A stretch of DNA of 64,000 nt from Nematostella vectensis (taxonomy: Eukaryota; Cnidaria; Anthozoa; Actiniaria; Edwardsiidae). The stretch's first letter is position 1, and every line of letters begins with the position of its first letter. The stretch is from contig NC_064041.1 of assembly GCF_932526225.1 (NCBI RefSeq), positions 4,832,046 to 4,896,045 of the forward strand. The letters are read 5' to 3'. The notes beneath the pieces are model-generated. The model saw only the letters and a list, made by a program, of their open reading frames with translations. It was not told the DNA's origin and searched no databases. Shown here in pieces: positions 22,860 to 31,700 of the stretch. The translations under genes and the position numbers were made by a program.

Positions 22860-23062
22860 GATGTATCACCATTATTACCTTCTAGTGTTCCGATCAACAT
22901 TCCTCGCCACTTTTAACACCATCGAGGGGCTTGTAGCTCCTGAGCCAGGCCACTCCCATTTTAAAGCAGAGGTCCCGCTTTTTACGTGTGCAGTTGATAT
23001 GGATGCTTGAGAGCCTTGTGTAGTCACATCAGCAAGAGCTCCTTGGTCGTCAAACTCAAATT
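10593..23062 (-). CDS. Polysaccharide lyase family 8, chondroitin ABC lyase-like (start exon missing)
   Basis: Five exons in transcript order, 22879-23062, 22260-22463, 20926-21106, 13523-14174 and 10593-12877, join with matching phases into about 1,167 residues. The family cleaves chondroitin, dermatan or hyaluronan chains by beta-elimination. Domain order fits chondroitin ABC lyases: an N-terminal sugar-binding-like domain (SALKWEW, GIRFWMY, GWRTAWVTYKELGLRG), an alpha-toroid catalytic domain, then beta domains. Likely catalytic residues are visible in the last exon: His in SSFHHQTYYG with nearby tyrosines, Arg in LAGRFPNY, and Glu in NKNVWDFE, followed by ENLYGLFESHG and GWDWTLIPGATAV. Compared with the bacterial enzymes there is an insertion of about 37 residues between the Arg and the Glu. 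The first visible exon starts in phase 1, so a signal-peptide exon is expected upstream, possibly in or beyond the N gap. A digestive or matrix-remodelling secreted enzyme is inferred. Confidence 0.88.
12930..13165. repeat. About 24-26-bp minisatellite
   Basis: Units of CATCTGCAAATATCCACCTT plus ACAAAT, imperfect, beginning about 50 bp from the acceptor of the last lyase exon. On the gene's strand each unit reads ATATTTGCAGATG, close to the real acceptor TATTTTGCAGGAATG. It may derive from it, but this is not certain. Confidence 0.8.
13190..13400. repeat. Degenerate TGATGACATCATCTGACAAC-type repeat
   Basis: Loose repeats of GATGACATCATCTGACAAC continue from the previous array within the same intron. 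Units vary in length and sequence. Confidence 0.6.
13403..13465 (-). mobile_element. Truncated tRNA-derived SINE, head only
   Basis: On the minus strand the sequence reads TTGCGCAATTGGAAGAGCG, a tRNA-type A box, then TTGCTCTGTAGTGCC. The same arrangement occurs in the fuller SINE near 49440. Only the head remains. Confidence 0.6.
13523..14174 (-). CDS. Internal exon of PL8 lyase: start of alpha-helical domain
   Basis: A 652-nt exon from TTTTGCAG|AGAAGAGTTCC to CAAG|GTAATA. It encodes the segment from RRVPDAPDYPDIAEQ through MLKYLYDQ, helical in character. Its 3' splice site and first 11 bases are tandemly copied just upstream. Confidence 0.88.
14163..14507 (-). repeat. Four 86-bp tandem copies of a 3' splice site plus exon start
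   Basis: The first copy is the genuine acceptor of the lyase exon ending at 14174. Three more copies lie upstream, each with the pyrimidine tract, TGCAG and the first 11 exonic bases AGAAGAGTTCC (later copies have AGAAGTGTTCC or AGAAAAGTGTTCC types). Upstream copies are progressively diverged; the third has lost the CAG. Confidence 0.85.
14508..16412. other. Intronic stretch and probable 5' region of the CR1 element
   Basis: No gene recognised. A dispersed repeat fragment (GGGCACAGCCACGCCCCTACTGG) lies near 14525 and is related to copies near 20790 and 45706. The right part probably includes the CR1 5' untranslated region, but its border is not visible. Confidence 0.5.
16413..19844 (+). CDS. 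CR1-type ORF: PHD finger, APE endonuclease, reverse transcriptase
   Basis: 1,143 residues. A hydrophobic N-terminus is followed by LLILSGDIPLNPGP (78-91), like a 2A ribosome-skipping motif but with Pro where 2A has Glu. A PHD-type zinc finger spans about 97-147 (CGAC...CDYC...WYHTKC...CWICCAC pattern). The APE-like endonuclease spans about 205-430, with NETH at 239-242, GDLN at 344-347 and SDHD at 418-421. The reverse transcriptase spans about 650-960, with NYRPISL, MDFSKAFD, GVPQGTVLGP and the catalytic FADD at 877-880. The C-terminus has the usual Cys/His-poor CR1 tail. No stop or frameshift is seen, so the copy may be young. QHGFRRFFSCETQ departs from the usual QHGFR.GRS block. Confidence 0.93.
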   Translation: MAGHLMAPLIVLLFALHLQNFLLRWQSPLIESKAGPFISPALFEMSLDKVKVFMNNSHPNRRKLIAPRSNPSSLAFRLLILSGDIPLNPGPTYRYPCGACSKPVKCNQKGIQCDYCDAWYHTKCCSISNESYNTLANSSCSWICCACDVANFSKSSSGPDIPDDNYYLSLSTSVQSSGSKSPQPLTSSPRQRSPASYKMKDPHKLRVLTLNACSLKGKDKRLEFQSLIDNYKPDIVNVNETHINDTAFSAEILEKGYTIFRKDRNEFGGGVLSAFSNHLVVTHEEQMDGNYEGIWSKINIAGSKSLFVGSVYRIPDSNVDPLVALDGALCKLVKNPIPNILITGDLNLPSISWEDDNYAVRPNPTYGLEVNHKFLDIVNDHSLTQHVMEPTRGENTLDLVLTTCPEMVLDLVVEPGMSDHDLVLFDLNLKPTFNKKKPRKVFLFKKGNMGAVKTDLKKHLDNYFNNEAYHKLINENYDFFKTTITEIMKKHIPQKNISGRWNLPWITSSIKRLIRKKQRLYNHAKHCNNHAAWKKFKDLRKLVKKNLAKAHSEYVSQLLSVPEGSETANHTITKRFWTYIKSKKTHDVGVAPLRDDKGELVSDSLGKARALSSQFQSVFTHENNSSIPTLGPSPYPTIPSTLISIDGVIKLLQNVNPNKANGPDLIPCKILQEAANEIAPALTFLFTQSLETGTLPNNWLSANVTPVFKKGNKNIPSNYRPISLTAVPCKILEHIIFHDIMNHLDTHNILVKFQHGFRRFFSCETQLITTLEDVGKALDLGRQTDLIIMDFSKAFDIVPHQRLISKLDFYGIRGLLKTWLTTWLTHREQSVLVDGVSSAPISVSSGVPQGTVLGPLMFLLYINDIGNDCKSSTIRLFADDTLLYSVIEATSDAHQLQSDLTSIEKWAEKWLMSFNPTKCFVMRVTRNREPIVFNYTLMNHILKPVEHHPYLGVELSNTLDWSWHINNKVSKANQTLGFLRRNLSNCPENIKEAAYKSLVLPHLEYASSAWDPWLKKHVKQIEKVQRRAGRFVKNCWDRTSGTVTNILNDLEWPPLSKRRQDARLILFYKAVNKKSALEIPDNIDRRTRQLRSSHPDKFIELCPRTEAYKNSFFCRTIKEWNKLPRLTLDSTSADIFRERIKLN
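19870..20230. repeat. T/A-rich low-complexity tract (TTATTATT)
   Basis: Long runs of TTATT and TTTTTA in the 3' region of the CR1 element, probably a replication-slippage expansion of its 3' untranslated region. Confidence 0.8.
20715..20860. repeat. Poly-G tracts and dispersed repeat fragment
   Basis: G runs of up to about 20 bases bracket GGCACGGCCACACCCCTACT, a dispersed repeat also seen near 14525 and 45706. Lies just past the donor of the lyase exon at 20926. Confidence 0.6.
20926..21106 (-). CDS. Internal exon of PL8 lyase: end of N-terminal domain
   Basis: A 181-nt exon, CCGTAG|CTCTTTG to GCTGTG|GTGAGT. It encodes SLTFVVKQTGSSGQNYVFID through RTYYWAV and joins the next exon in phase 0. 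The 'FID' strand matches the end of the N-terminal beta domain in chondroitin ABC lyases. Confidence 0.85.
22260..22463 (-). CDS. Internal exon of PL8 lyase: N-terminal domain core
   Basis: A 204-nt exon, ATATAG|AAAAGG to ATTAA|GTAAGT. It encodes KGGIRFWMYRP, then VNLGFEGWRTAWVTYKELG, the most recognisable motif of the N-terminal domain. Confidence 0.87.
22700..22865. repeat. GGTGAC / GAT microsatellite
   Basis: (GGTGAC)n grading into (GAT)n within the 415-bp intron between lyase exons 22879-23062 and 22260-22463. The poly-His and poly-Asp frames are artefacts. Confidence 0.9.
22879..23062 (-). CDS. First visible exon of PL8 lyase
   Basis: A 184-nt exon, CATTGCAG|AATTTGAG to CTAGAAG|GTAATA. 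It encodes exactly 60 codons plus two bases at each end: FEFDDQGALADV, then TSALKWEWPGSG, ending VARNVDRNTR. FEF and the LKWEW strand match the start of the mature chondroitin ABC lyase. No in-frame start is present, so at least one exon lies upstream. Confidence 0.85.
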
Positions 23063-23109
23063 CTGCAATGATATATTATATTATAATTTGTGTGAAGAAG
23101 GAGGAGGTA

Positions 23110-23266
23110 CTGGCAGCTAAGAAGGGTAACCTAGGGAGGGGGTCGGCCAAGGAGGGGATAGATCAGGGAGGGGATGGGCCAGGAAAGGGAGAGATCAGGG
23201 AGGGGATAGGCCAGAAAGGGGAGAGATCAGGGAGGGGATAGGCCAGAAAGGGGAGAGATCAGGTAG
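23110..23266. repeat. G-rich minisatellite, about 31-bp unit, running into the assembly gap
   Basis: Units of GGGAGAGATCAGGGAGGGGA plus TAGGCCAGAAA repeat until the N run starts. The repeat probably caused the gap. Confidence 0.8.
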
Positions 23267-23466
23267 NNNNNNNNNNNNNNNNNNNNNNNNNNNNNNNNNN
23301 NNNNNNNNNNNNNNNNNNNNNNNNNNNNNNNNNNNNNNNNNNNNNNNNNNNNNNNNNNNNNNNNNNNNNNNNNNNNNNNNNNNNNNNNNNNNNNNNNNNN
23401 NNNNNNNNNNNNNNNNNNNNNNNNNNNNNNNNNNNNNNNNNNNNNNNNNNNNNNNNNNNNNNNNNN
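23267..23466. other. Assembly gap, 200 N
   Basis: Exactly 200 N bases, probably a placeholder of unknown true length. It lies about 200 bp upstream of the first visible lyase exon and may hide a 5' exon. Confidence 0.98.
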
Positions 23467-26346
23467 AGACGGCAATACCACAAAATATTGGCGATTTTTT
23501 TCTATTGCAATGCTACCCACAATGAAGCGAAGAATAATTTAAAGTCGAGAATTGTATGCGAAAAAAGAAAAATATCGTTTTGTTGTAGGTTTCAAAAACG
23601 ACGTTCCTCGTTAGAATGTCGCCATTCTTGTTTGCGAATCAAGCGCGAATCAGCGCGCGCACAATGCAAAAACAATTCAATGACTAAAAAATATCTGCTA
23701 AATTTTTGCAGATTTGTTTTCTGAAGTTAAATAATCATTTGACTACCAGGTTGAGATATAAAGATGACGGTAAAAGTTGTAATCACACAACGTTCTTCAG
23801 CAATAACTAAGGAGACATGAAGACGGGAACCGGTTTAGCGCGCGCATATGTTTTATCGTGTAATTTGGTTGACATCTCGATCTACGTCACAAATGACTGG
23901 ACCAAAATAACACAATATTACAGATTTGAGTTATTCGCGCAAACGCGTGTTTTATAGGGTCCATACGAACCACATACCATTTGGAAGATGAAAATAAAAA
24001 GAATTGACAAAGTCTATTAACTCTGAAAGGTTATATGGACTTTAATCGACCTGTCGTAAACTGGAATGCCGCTTTAAGCTATTATCATTTTCACAAACTA
24101 ATATTTTGCTTAGATGTAGGCAACAGAGGCCAGTGAATGCATGGTTTGGATCTTTAACTCGTAAGAGCAGGTTTTGCCAATTAAAGAAAGCACCAACAAC
24201 AGAATATAAGTGAAATGGTATCATGTGGTTTCGCCCACAAAACAGTTTTGCCGACTAACCAATTCGCCGACAGTAGCTGTTTCACCGACACGACTTTTCG
24301 TCAAAATGAGAGTCGTTATTTTTACAATGCAAAAGACTACACTGCAGTGAAAGGTTGTTTGCTATAAAGTACCTGTTGTGTTTTGATATAAAAACTCAAA
24401 TCAACATCAAGCCGCTATGAACAACACAATCATAATAAAAAATGTGCTAAATCCGCGATGAGATCCAGATTATTTATTTGCTTTGCAAACGGGCCACCTT
24501 TCCATGAGGCGCAAGAAAATATTCTCAAACTCAAGTGACAAGAAGCCGCATAAATAGAACTCGAGTCGACATGAATGTAATCTCAAACTCGCGATGTTCG
24601 ACTTTACTGCTAAGATTACCCCAAACAACTAGTATCTAATAAAAGCTCGTGAGATCCAGATCATTTTTGTTTGTAAGTTACTGCTTTGCGAATCGACTGA
24701 GGCGCGCATTATCAAATTCGAAACATGTAAAAAGTTACAAATAGTTGACAACAAAACAAGTGAAAAAAACATAATTTGTGATATCTTCTTGTGATGCCGC
24801 TTTAAACAGTTAAATAAAAGAAAGGTTTTAGTTTAGTTAAAATTATAAAACATGTTTGTGGCAATCGATATCCTGCAATTAACGTCGGCAAAACACCCAG
24901 GGTTGTCGGCGAACAGACCGAAATTTATAGTGAAATCATGGAGCTTGATTATCTTTTTGCACCAAAGCTGCATGTCTTGAAAATAACATTTGAAATTAAA
25001 GCCAAAGTTTTGGTGTTGCTTGATTTACTTTTTACACGGTCATTCAAAAGTTACTCCTCGGTTTCGGAAAGAACAGCACTCATGTTTTGACAAAATTATC
25101 CACGTGCCACCAAAGGGAGTCTGACCATCTGATATATCTGTTCTTTTTTTTTAATCACTTCCTATTGTGAAAAACAATGGCCAAAAGATAAGTATTTACC
25201 CATTATCCAACTGACAAACTCTGTCAAACTTGGAAAAAACAAAAACAGTTCTTTCATGTTCGATCAGTCTTTCTTCTTCTTCATAGAATTGAATCTAATA
25301 GGATGTAATATAGACTGCATGCCTATATATGTCAACATTAAAGTGCAATACTTTAAAGCTAGTTTTTTTAAGTAACAATTAATTTTAAATACCTGTTTTC
25401 AAATGTTGTTAGGAAAAGAAAATACCAATTAGTTATGTTGTGCTAATTCATTGAATTTGATTTGACACTTGATAAGTAAATTAAAGGAGGCGTGTATCTA
25501 ACAAGTCTTACCTTCCAAGGCTTCGTGGTAATGATGTCTACCAGACGATAAAATCAACTGATAGACAAGTAGTTTTGCTATTAATTAGGAATGTGTTGAA
25601 ATGGTGACCGGATTTTATGTTTTTATCGACCTGTTGTAAGTCCGGTTGTGCTATTGTTTTTATCATGCAGTTATTGTTGGCGGTCCTTTCAAACAACCCA
25701 GGGTGCAATGGTAAAATTTTAAAAGAAATTGATTTTTCAAACCACATAATTTAATCTTTCGACGCGATGATTTAAGACAACGATCTTGGTGTAATTATAT
25801 TTATTTACGAAATTCCTATATTTTTATTTGCTTCATCTACGATATTTGATATTGAATTTTACTTGCTTAAATTAGCCGATCGAAATGGGTGTTTTGTGTG
25901 AATTGATAGTCCAGGGGAGCGTAAAATAACTGGGTGATTTTTCCATAAAAGTAGTAATTGATCGTCTAATCTCTTAGGCCATAAAATTCCACCTCCCGAT
26001 TCAATCCCCATAGGAGGTTTCACACGCTATTGGTGTTCTTTAACCTATTTTACAGTAAACCACAATTCAAGAGTATTAAATACTTCCAGCTCTAAAGGGT
26101 TAGAAATTGCTTCGACGACTCCCAATGTGCTATCTATTAGGATTAAGATTAATTTTGCTGACATCACTTCCGCCTGTTTTAAATCCACTTGAGGAAAAAG
26201 CCGAGAAGAGGTTCGAGACTTGTGTGCCTAACACAACAACAGAGCAAGAGATGGTTGTAAAAAAGGCTAGCGAATCAAACAAGTCTAGTTTTTTTTCCTG
26301 CTTATAACTAATACTTTGCCAAGTATAGATAGATGTTTCCAGGCCA
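23467..26346. other. Stretch without a recognised gene
   Basis: A+T-rich sequence with no convincing exon. Related segments recur: ATCGACCTGT(C/T)GTAA at about 24047 and 25627, and GAGATCCAGAT(T/C)ATTT near 24460 and 24652, suggesting old dispersed repeats. Short motifs with GCCGAC/GTCGGC face each other near 24250 and 24890. The lyase start exon could lie here but I could not identify it. Confidence 0.5.
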
Positions 26347-27743
26347 TTACAACTCTTCCATTTCCAGGTCCTCGATCGAGCATACCCGTGATGCCTTGCG
26401 CATATGGTCTGTTTTTGTATTTTCATTAGTGGGCTCTAAAGTATGGTAATAATGGACCTCGACCCTGGCTCCTGCCTCTTTGCGTCCCTCCAGCATGACC
26501 TGTGTTGGACTTGATGCTCCACGAACGGCACCATCTGCTCCATGGCTCTCGTCTGAGGGAACTGATATCTTTGACGGGTCAGATTTGTCACCAATATAAT
26601 AATAATGGTTGATTTTGTCTGTTGGAATGCTTGCATCCTCATTCGCACAAACTGCAGTCTCTTCGTACGGCTCGGCGTACATCAGCTCCTGGCCGATCCC
26701 CCCCTCAGTAACTTCAAACCTCTCCCCTTCCTCCTCGGGTATATTTTTGTCAATTTTCCTCGCACGATGAAATATCACTCTGAAATTTCTTACAATAGAA
26801 TGAGGTAGTTTAACTGATGGAGAATGGTTGTGAATTTTCCCTCTGATTTGATATATAGGATTCGTCAAATTTCTCTCACGGGTACACTGCACTATTTTGG
26901 CGAGCAAGGCTGGGTTGAGGCTTCTAGGGACTGTGGTATTGCTTTGCGAGGATCGTCTTACCGCTGACCTGTTGTACGCAAGGAATGCTGCGTTAGCGGG
27001 CTCCCACAAGTTTCGGTATAAAGCTGAGGATGCCGATTTAAAATAAAGTGAATCGGCATTCTCAGCTCTGGTAATGGGTCGCTAGATCCATTTAGAAACT
27101 TTTCCTACCCAATACAATCATGAACAAAGGGGCCAACCAACCGGAGTCGAAGTCAATGCTCTCTTTTTCCCGCTAACTTCCCTTTTCCATCGCGTGATTT
27201 TTCCGCGCGTTATTTCCTACCTCTACACTTCCCGACGGGGGTGATCGTCGGCAAAATTGATTTTAACCCTAAGGGATGGAACCTTGGGCGTGTGTGTGGT
27301 AAACAGAAATTCTCACCCCTGATCGGATAAAAACGTTAGACACCCCCTTGGGATCAGTAATAGAGTTAATCGAATTTTATACCTGGATAGCAGAATCGAA
27401 AAAATCCTTCAACACCCCAAGGATGGGAAAATTTTATACCCTGGGACAATCATCCCGTCTACTTTTTTGGAGAGTCCCCTATTCTCCCCATTTCCTTAAA
27501 AAGGCTAGAACATGATTTTTGGTTTTAAAATACAAGAGAAACTACTCACCTCCATTCAGCCAAGTGCTTTTTAACCCACGGGTACACGAGGTAGCAGCAC
27601 AGCAAAGTCTCGATGGTAAGCAACACGGCTAGTACCACGACACCTAATGGCGAGTCACACTCACACTCACAAACACTTGGCAATAGATCAGATCCGTTCA
27701 ACACTCGAGAAGGCGATAGATTCAAACCACTCCTATCAGACAT
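26347..27743 (-). CDS. Unknown small single-pass membrane protein
   Basis: Two exons, 27550-27743 (ATG, donor GAATGGAG|GTGAGT) and 26347-26968 (acceptor CAACAG|GTCAGC), join in phase to 271 residues. The weak pyrimidine tract makes this acceptor tentative. A short N-terminal part with CECECDS is followed by one strong membrane helix (about residues 34-55, GVVVLAVLLTIETLLCCYLV) and a basic stretch, so the ~205-residue tail is probably cytosolic. The tail has an acidic middle, YAEPYEE, HYYYIGD and YYHTLEP, and ends SIEDLEMEEL. YHTLEP resembles YHVLEAEE at the end of the receptor-like gene at 1-5523. An in-frame ATG at 27837-27839 would add 32 basic residues; alternatively 27550-27743 is an internal exon. 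Family not recognised. Transcribed away from MFSD5, 1.0 kb apart. Confidence 0.5.
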
Positions 27744-28353
27744 TTTGGATGATTTTTTCCTGCACTTGATGGAGCTGAGCTTTCTCAGGAAAACATGTTT
27801 TCCTGCTTTTCTATAATAACCAAGCCTTTTTGCTTTCATTTGTGATATGCTTCATGAAACTGAAAATACGATGTGGACAGGTCACGTTTGCGTGCGTAAC
27901 GTTTGGGATTTTGTCCATGCCAGTTTCGAGTTTATAAATTATGTTATTTAGACTTAGTTTTATACCACCACCCACCCACCTACCCACCCCACCGAAATAC
28001 TGCATTGAACAAATCCGACCCTTGCTTTTCACACAAAAATATTTTATACACCAGCATGTTCAATCCAGTGGCGGATCCAAAGGGGGAGTGGAGTGGGGCT
28101 GGGAGGAGGGGGGGGGGGGGGGGGGATGGGTAGCTATACTCCAGTCTAGCAGCCTCGGAAATTTTTTTTTAGATTTTTTTTTGTGCGGAAAAAATTATAT
28201 AATGCAGACAATGAAATCTTTTGAAAGCAGACCCATTGAATTCAAGACTGTTGCCTCGTTTTGCATTTTTAATAACCTTCTGAATTGTATTTTAATTATA
28301 ATTGTTTTTTGGCTATTTTTTTCGTCTGTCTGAGAGATACAGAGAACAGAGAA

Positions 28354-28488
<135 letters not shown>

Positions 28489-28772
28489 CGAACGTAACTG
28501 CGAACACTGTCAAGCGGTCGACTGTATTTGGCGGGTAAAATGAATTAAAGGGTCACCATAGTCACCAGTGCGTTTTCTAAATGGTAGCGGGTACAAGTGA
28601 CAAAAAATGGTTACCAAACTTGACAGCTGTCAACAAACTCTTAATCAGTCCTCGGTGATTAAATTCTTTCGATACCGGGAAGAGGTAAAACTTGAGAAAC
28701 GTGGCAATCGAGACAGTAGGTGACCGAGTGACCTTTTGAAAGTCTGGGTACTAAAGGACCTGGGAATCCAAG

Positions 28773-31700
28773 ATGGCGGTCTTTATACAAGCATTCGTTG
28801 TGCTTGTCATAGTGACCACTATATTTTACTACATCACAAGCGATAAACAGCAGGCTTCCAGCGACCCAGGGTTCCAAGCCTTTCAGAGGTCTTACTTGAT
28901 CGTGTACTTACTAGCGCAAGGTAATCCCTCAACGAATTCACTCATGATTACAAAAAACCCTCCACAAAAATATATTAAACAACACATGTTAATACAGTAC
29001 TGTATAGTACTTAGTGTTGTATATGTGTACGCTGAATTCGACTGTTCATGGTAATTCATTAGTGTCGTGAGCATTGAAATTTACTCTACATTGATCTATG
29101 ACCCGTTGATAATGATAGGGTGAAGTAAGCAGTGCTCTTATGTCTTCATTTAATTCGGGCATTGAAACGAAATAGAATCACTCATTATTTTTTTCTTTAT
29201 TTGTTAACCATTTTCATGTCTGGTTGCTGTGAGTTTCTACAACAATGTTTGGCCTAAGACTTAATTATCTAGTTGCAAGATAAATCACCATTTTCATTCT
29301 TTCTAGATGAGAAAATAACCCTGGATATTCTCTCTTTAACAAAAAAAATAGCAAATAAAAATGTTGGAAATGTCTTGAGCCTTGGGCTTTATTAAATCTA
29401 CTCCATGAAAGCTTTTCCTATTTTCTCACTAGTACCAACTATAATAAAAAGATGGTTACAAGTAAGTACAAGTTTATTAAAAGACTAAACAACAAGGATT
29501 GTTTTGACTTAAAACCAGAGGCGTTTTAATTTATCCATTTTGTACAAACACCTTGTAGTTAAAGACACATTCTTTTGATGTATTATCTTCCCCTAGAGAC
29601 AAGATGGAAAACAGTCTACCTAGACTAAACATCCATATGATTGTATTGTTTGATTGAATTGAATTATTTTTAACATGATAAAAAAAATTTATATACCAAA
29701 CATTCAAGGGGTGTGTTTATTGGGGAGGGAAAAATTATGGACTAACTATTTAATTCCTCATGGGCAGGTAACCTGTTTTTTCCTGTTTGATATTTTTTTA
29801 TGAACAGTAAGCATTCTTGTTATTTTTCTATCTGTAATGTTGGTATCCCTCTAAGTGAAGGTTTGCTTGTCTTACTTTTTTTACATGTTTTGGTTTGTTC
29901 AATTTTTTTTAATTTTAGGTCTGTTACCAATCACATATCAAATTGTTGGTCCTTTTATTTGAAAGTAGGTTGTGTTCTTAATCTTCTCTGTCTAAGATTA
30001 TAAGGGCTTCCCTAAAACATTATCCAGAGGGTTTGTCATATTGTCTACAAAATTTTCTTTTTTCCACAGCGGCAGACTGGTTACAGGGGCCTCATGTCTA
30101 TGCATTATTCTCAAGCTATGGCCTTACCCCTCTACAGATAAACCAGCTTTTTGTAGCTGGATTTGGGTCATCCATGATTTTTGGGACAATAGTGGGTTCT
30201 TTTGCAGATAAACTGTAAGTTGAAAAGACATTATATTATTTTATGTTATTTTACATAAAAATGTAGTTTTCATATGGTTCTTTTGCAGATAAATTTCAAG
30301 TTGAAAGGAAATGATATTGTATGTAATTTTAAATAAAAATGTAGTTTTCATAAAATGGATGATAAAATAACAAATATTTTTTTTTTCAACAGAGGAAGAA
30401 AATTCAATTGTATACTATATGGAATTCTTTATGGACTTGACTGTATATGTAAGGTAAGACTCATTTAATATGTAATGTAGGTACAAATATGAGAAAATAA
30501 AACTTAAGAGCTTACTCTTTATTAAAAAAAAAACAGCCAAATATCTTCAGTGGTAAAGTCATGATGTTTTAAAAAAATATACACATGTCAGTAATCATTT
30601 GTGGCATTTCCATTGAAATATCTTTATTGAAAGCTAATGAAATTGATATTTTGAATTCTCCAAAAGACACTTTTCTTTAAATAGCTGTCAACTCCCCCGA
30701 GTTAGGAGGGTGTCACAAGATTTTGGAACTCATCACAAGCCTAACTTTTGAAAGAATGTTCATACATTCTGTATTCACCCGCATTGGCGCTCCTGGGCTT
30801 TTTCACATATTACTTTTCACATGTTTACTGTATTTTCCCCAATTTCATAAGATTTCTGTCAAAGTTGGGTTGACAGCTATGACCCTATAAGCATCCTTTT
30901 TTTTTAAATGTTCAAAAATCACTTAAAATTAATTGGTACATTATTTTTTTTACCTTGGGCTCCTCAAAGTTATAACAAATTTTCTATTACCTGCTTCCAG
31001 TGGAGGGATTAATTACTTTACAATTTACTTACAGGTCAAAATATATCTGCATTCATTCTTTTACACAAAATGCAAAATATTAATAGCCTGCTGTTATGTA
31101 GCTTCCCCCAAAACCTCTGCATATTAGTGAGAAAATTTATATTCTTTGGCATGAAATCTGATGAATTTTAATTTAGAAAAATGTTTGGAAAGCAAATTAA
31201 GCTCATTGTGTTGAAATAACAGATTTTTTATTTGACTTTCTTGCTTTATTCTTCCTAAAACCAGTTATCCATTCTCATGTTAATTGTTATTGCATGTTAA
31301 ATAATGTTTGTCTGTTTGTACTTGTTTCTATGTTGACGTCTGCCTGTTTTGTTGTTAGTTTTGTAGTTAGTTCTTAGTTGTTTAATCAAGATTATTAGTG
31401 TCTTGTATAGTTTAATTTCCAAATTTCCCCTAGTTTGTATTTCCGTAAATGTCTTACATGTTTTTTTTATTATTATCATAGGTACTTAGATATAGGGAGG
31501 GCCATATATTATAAAACTGTAAAAGGTTTATATGAAACCCTTAAATAAAGTTTATTGTATTGTATTATAGAAGAAATACATATTTATTACAGATTGAAAG
31601 ATGTTATTTTTCCTTTTTCAGCATTTCCCAAACTTCTATATTTTGATGTGTGGGCGGTTCATGGGTGGAATCGCAACATCTATCTTATTCAGTGCTTTCG

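Noticed and set aside
22597-23010. Poly-His, poly-Asp and Met-Val frames
   Set aside because: Produced by the GGTGAC/GAT microsatellite in a lyase intron.
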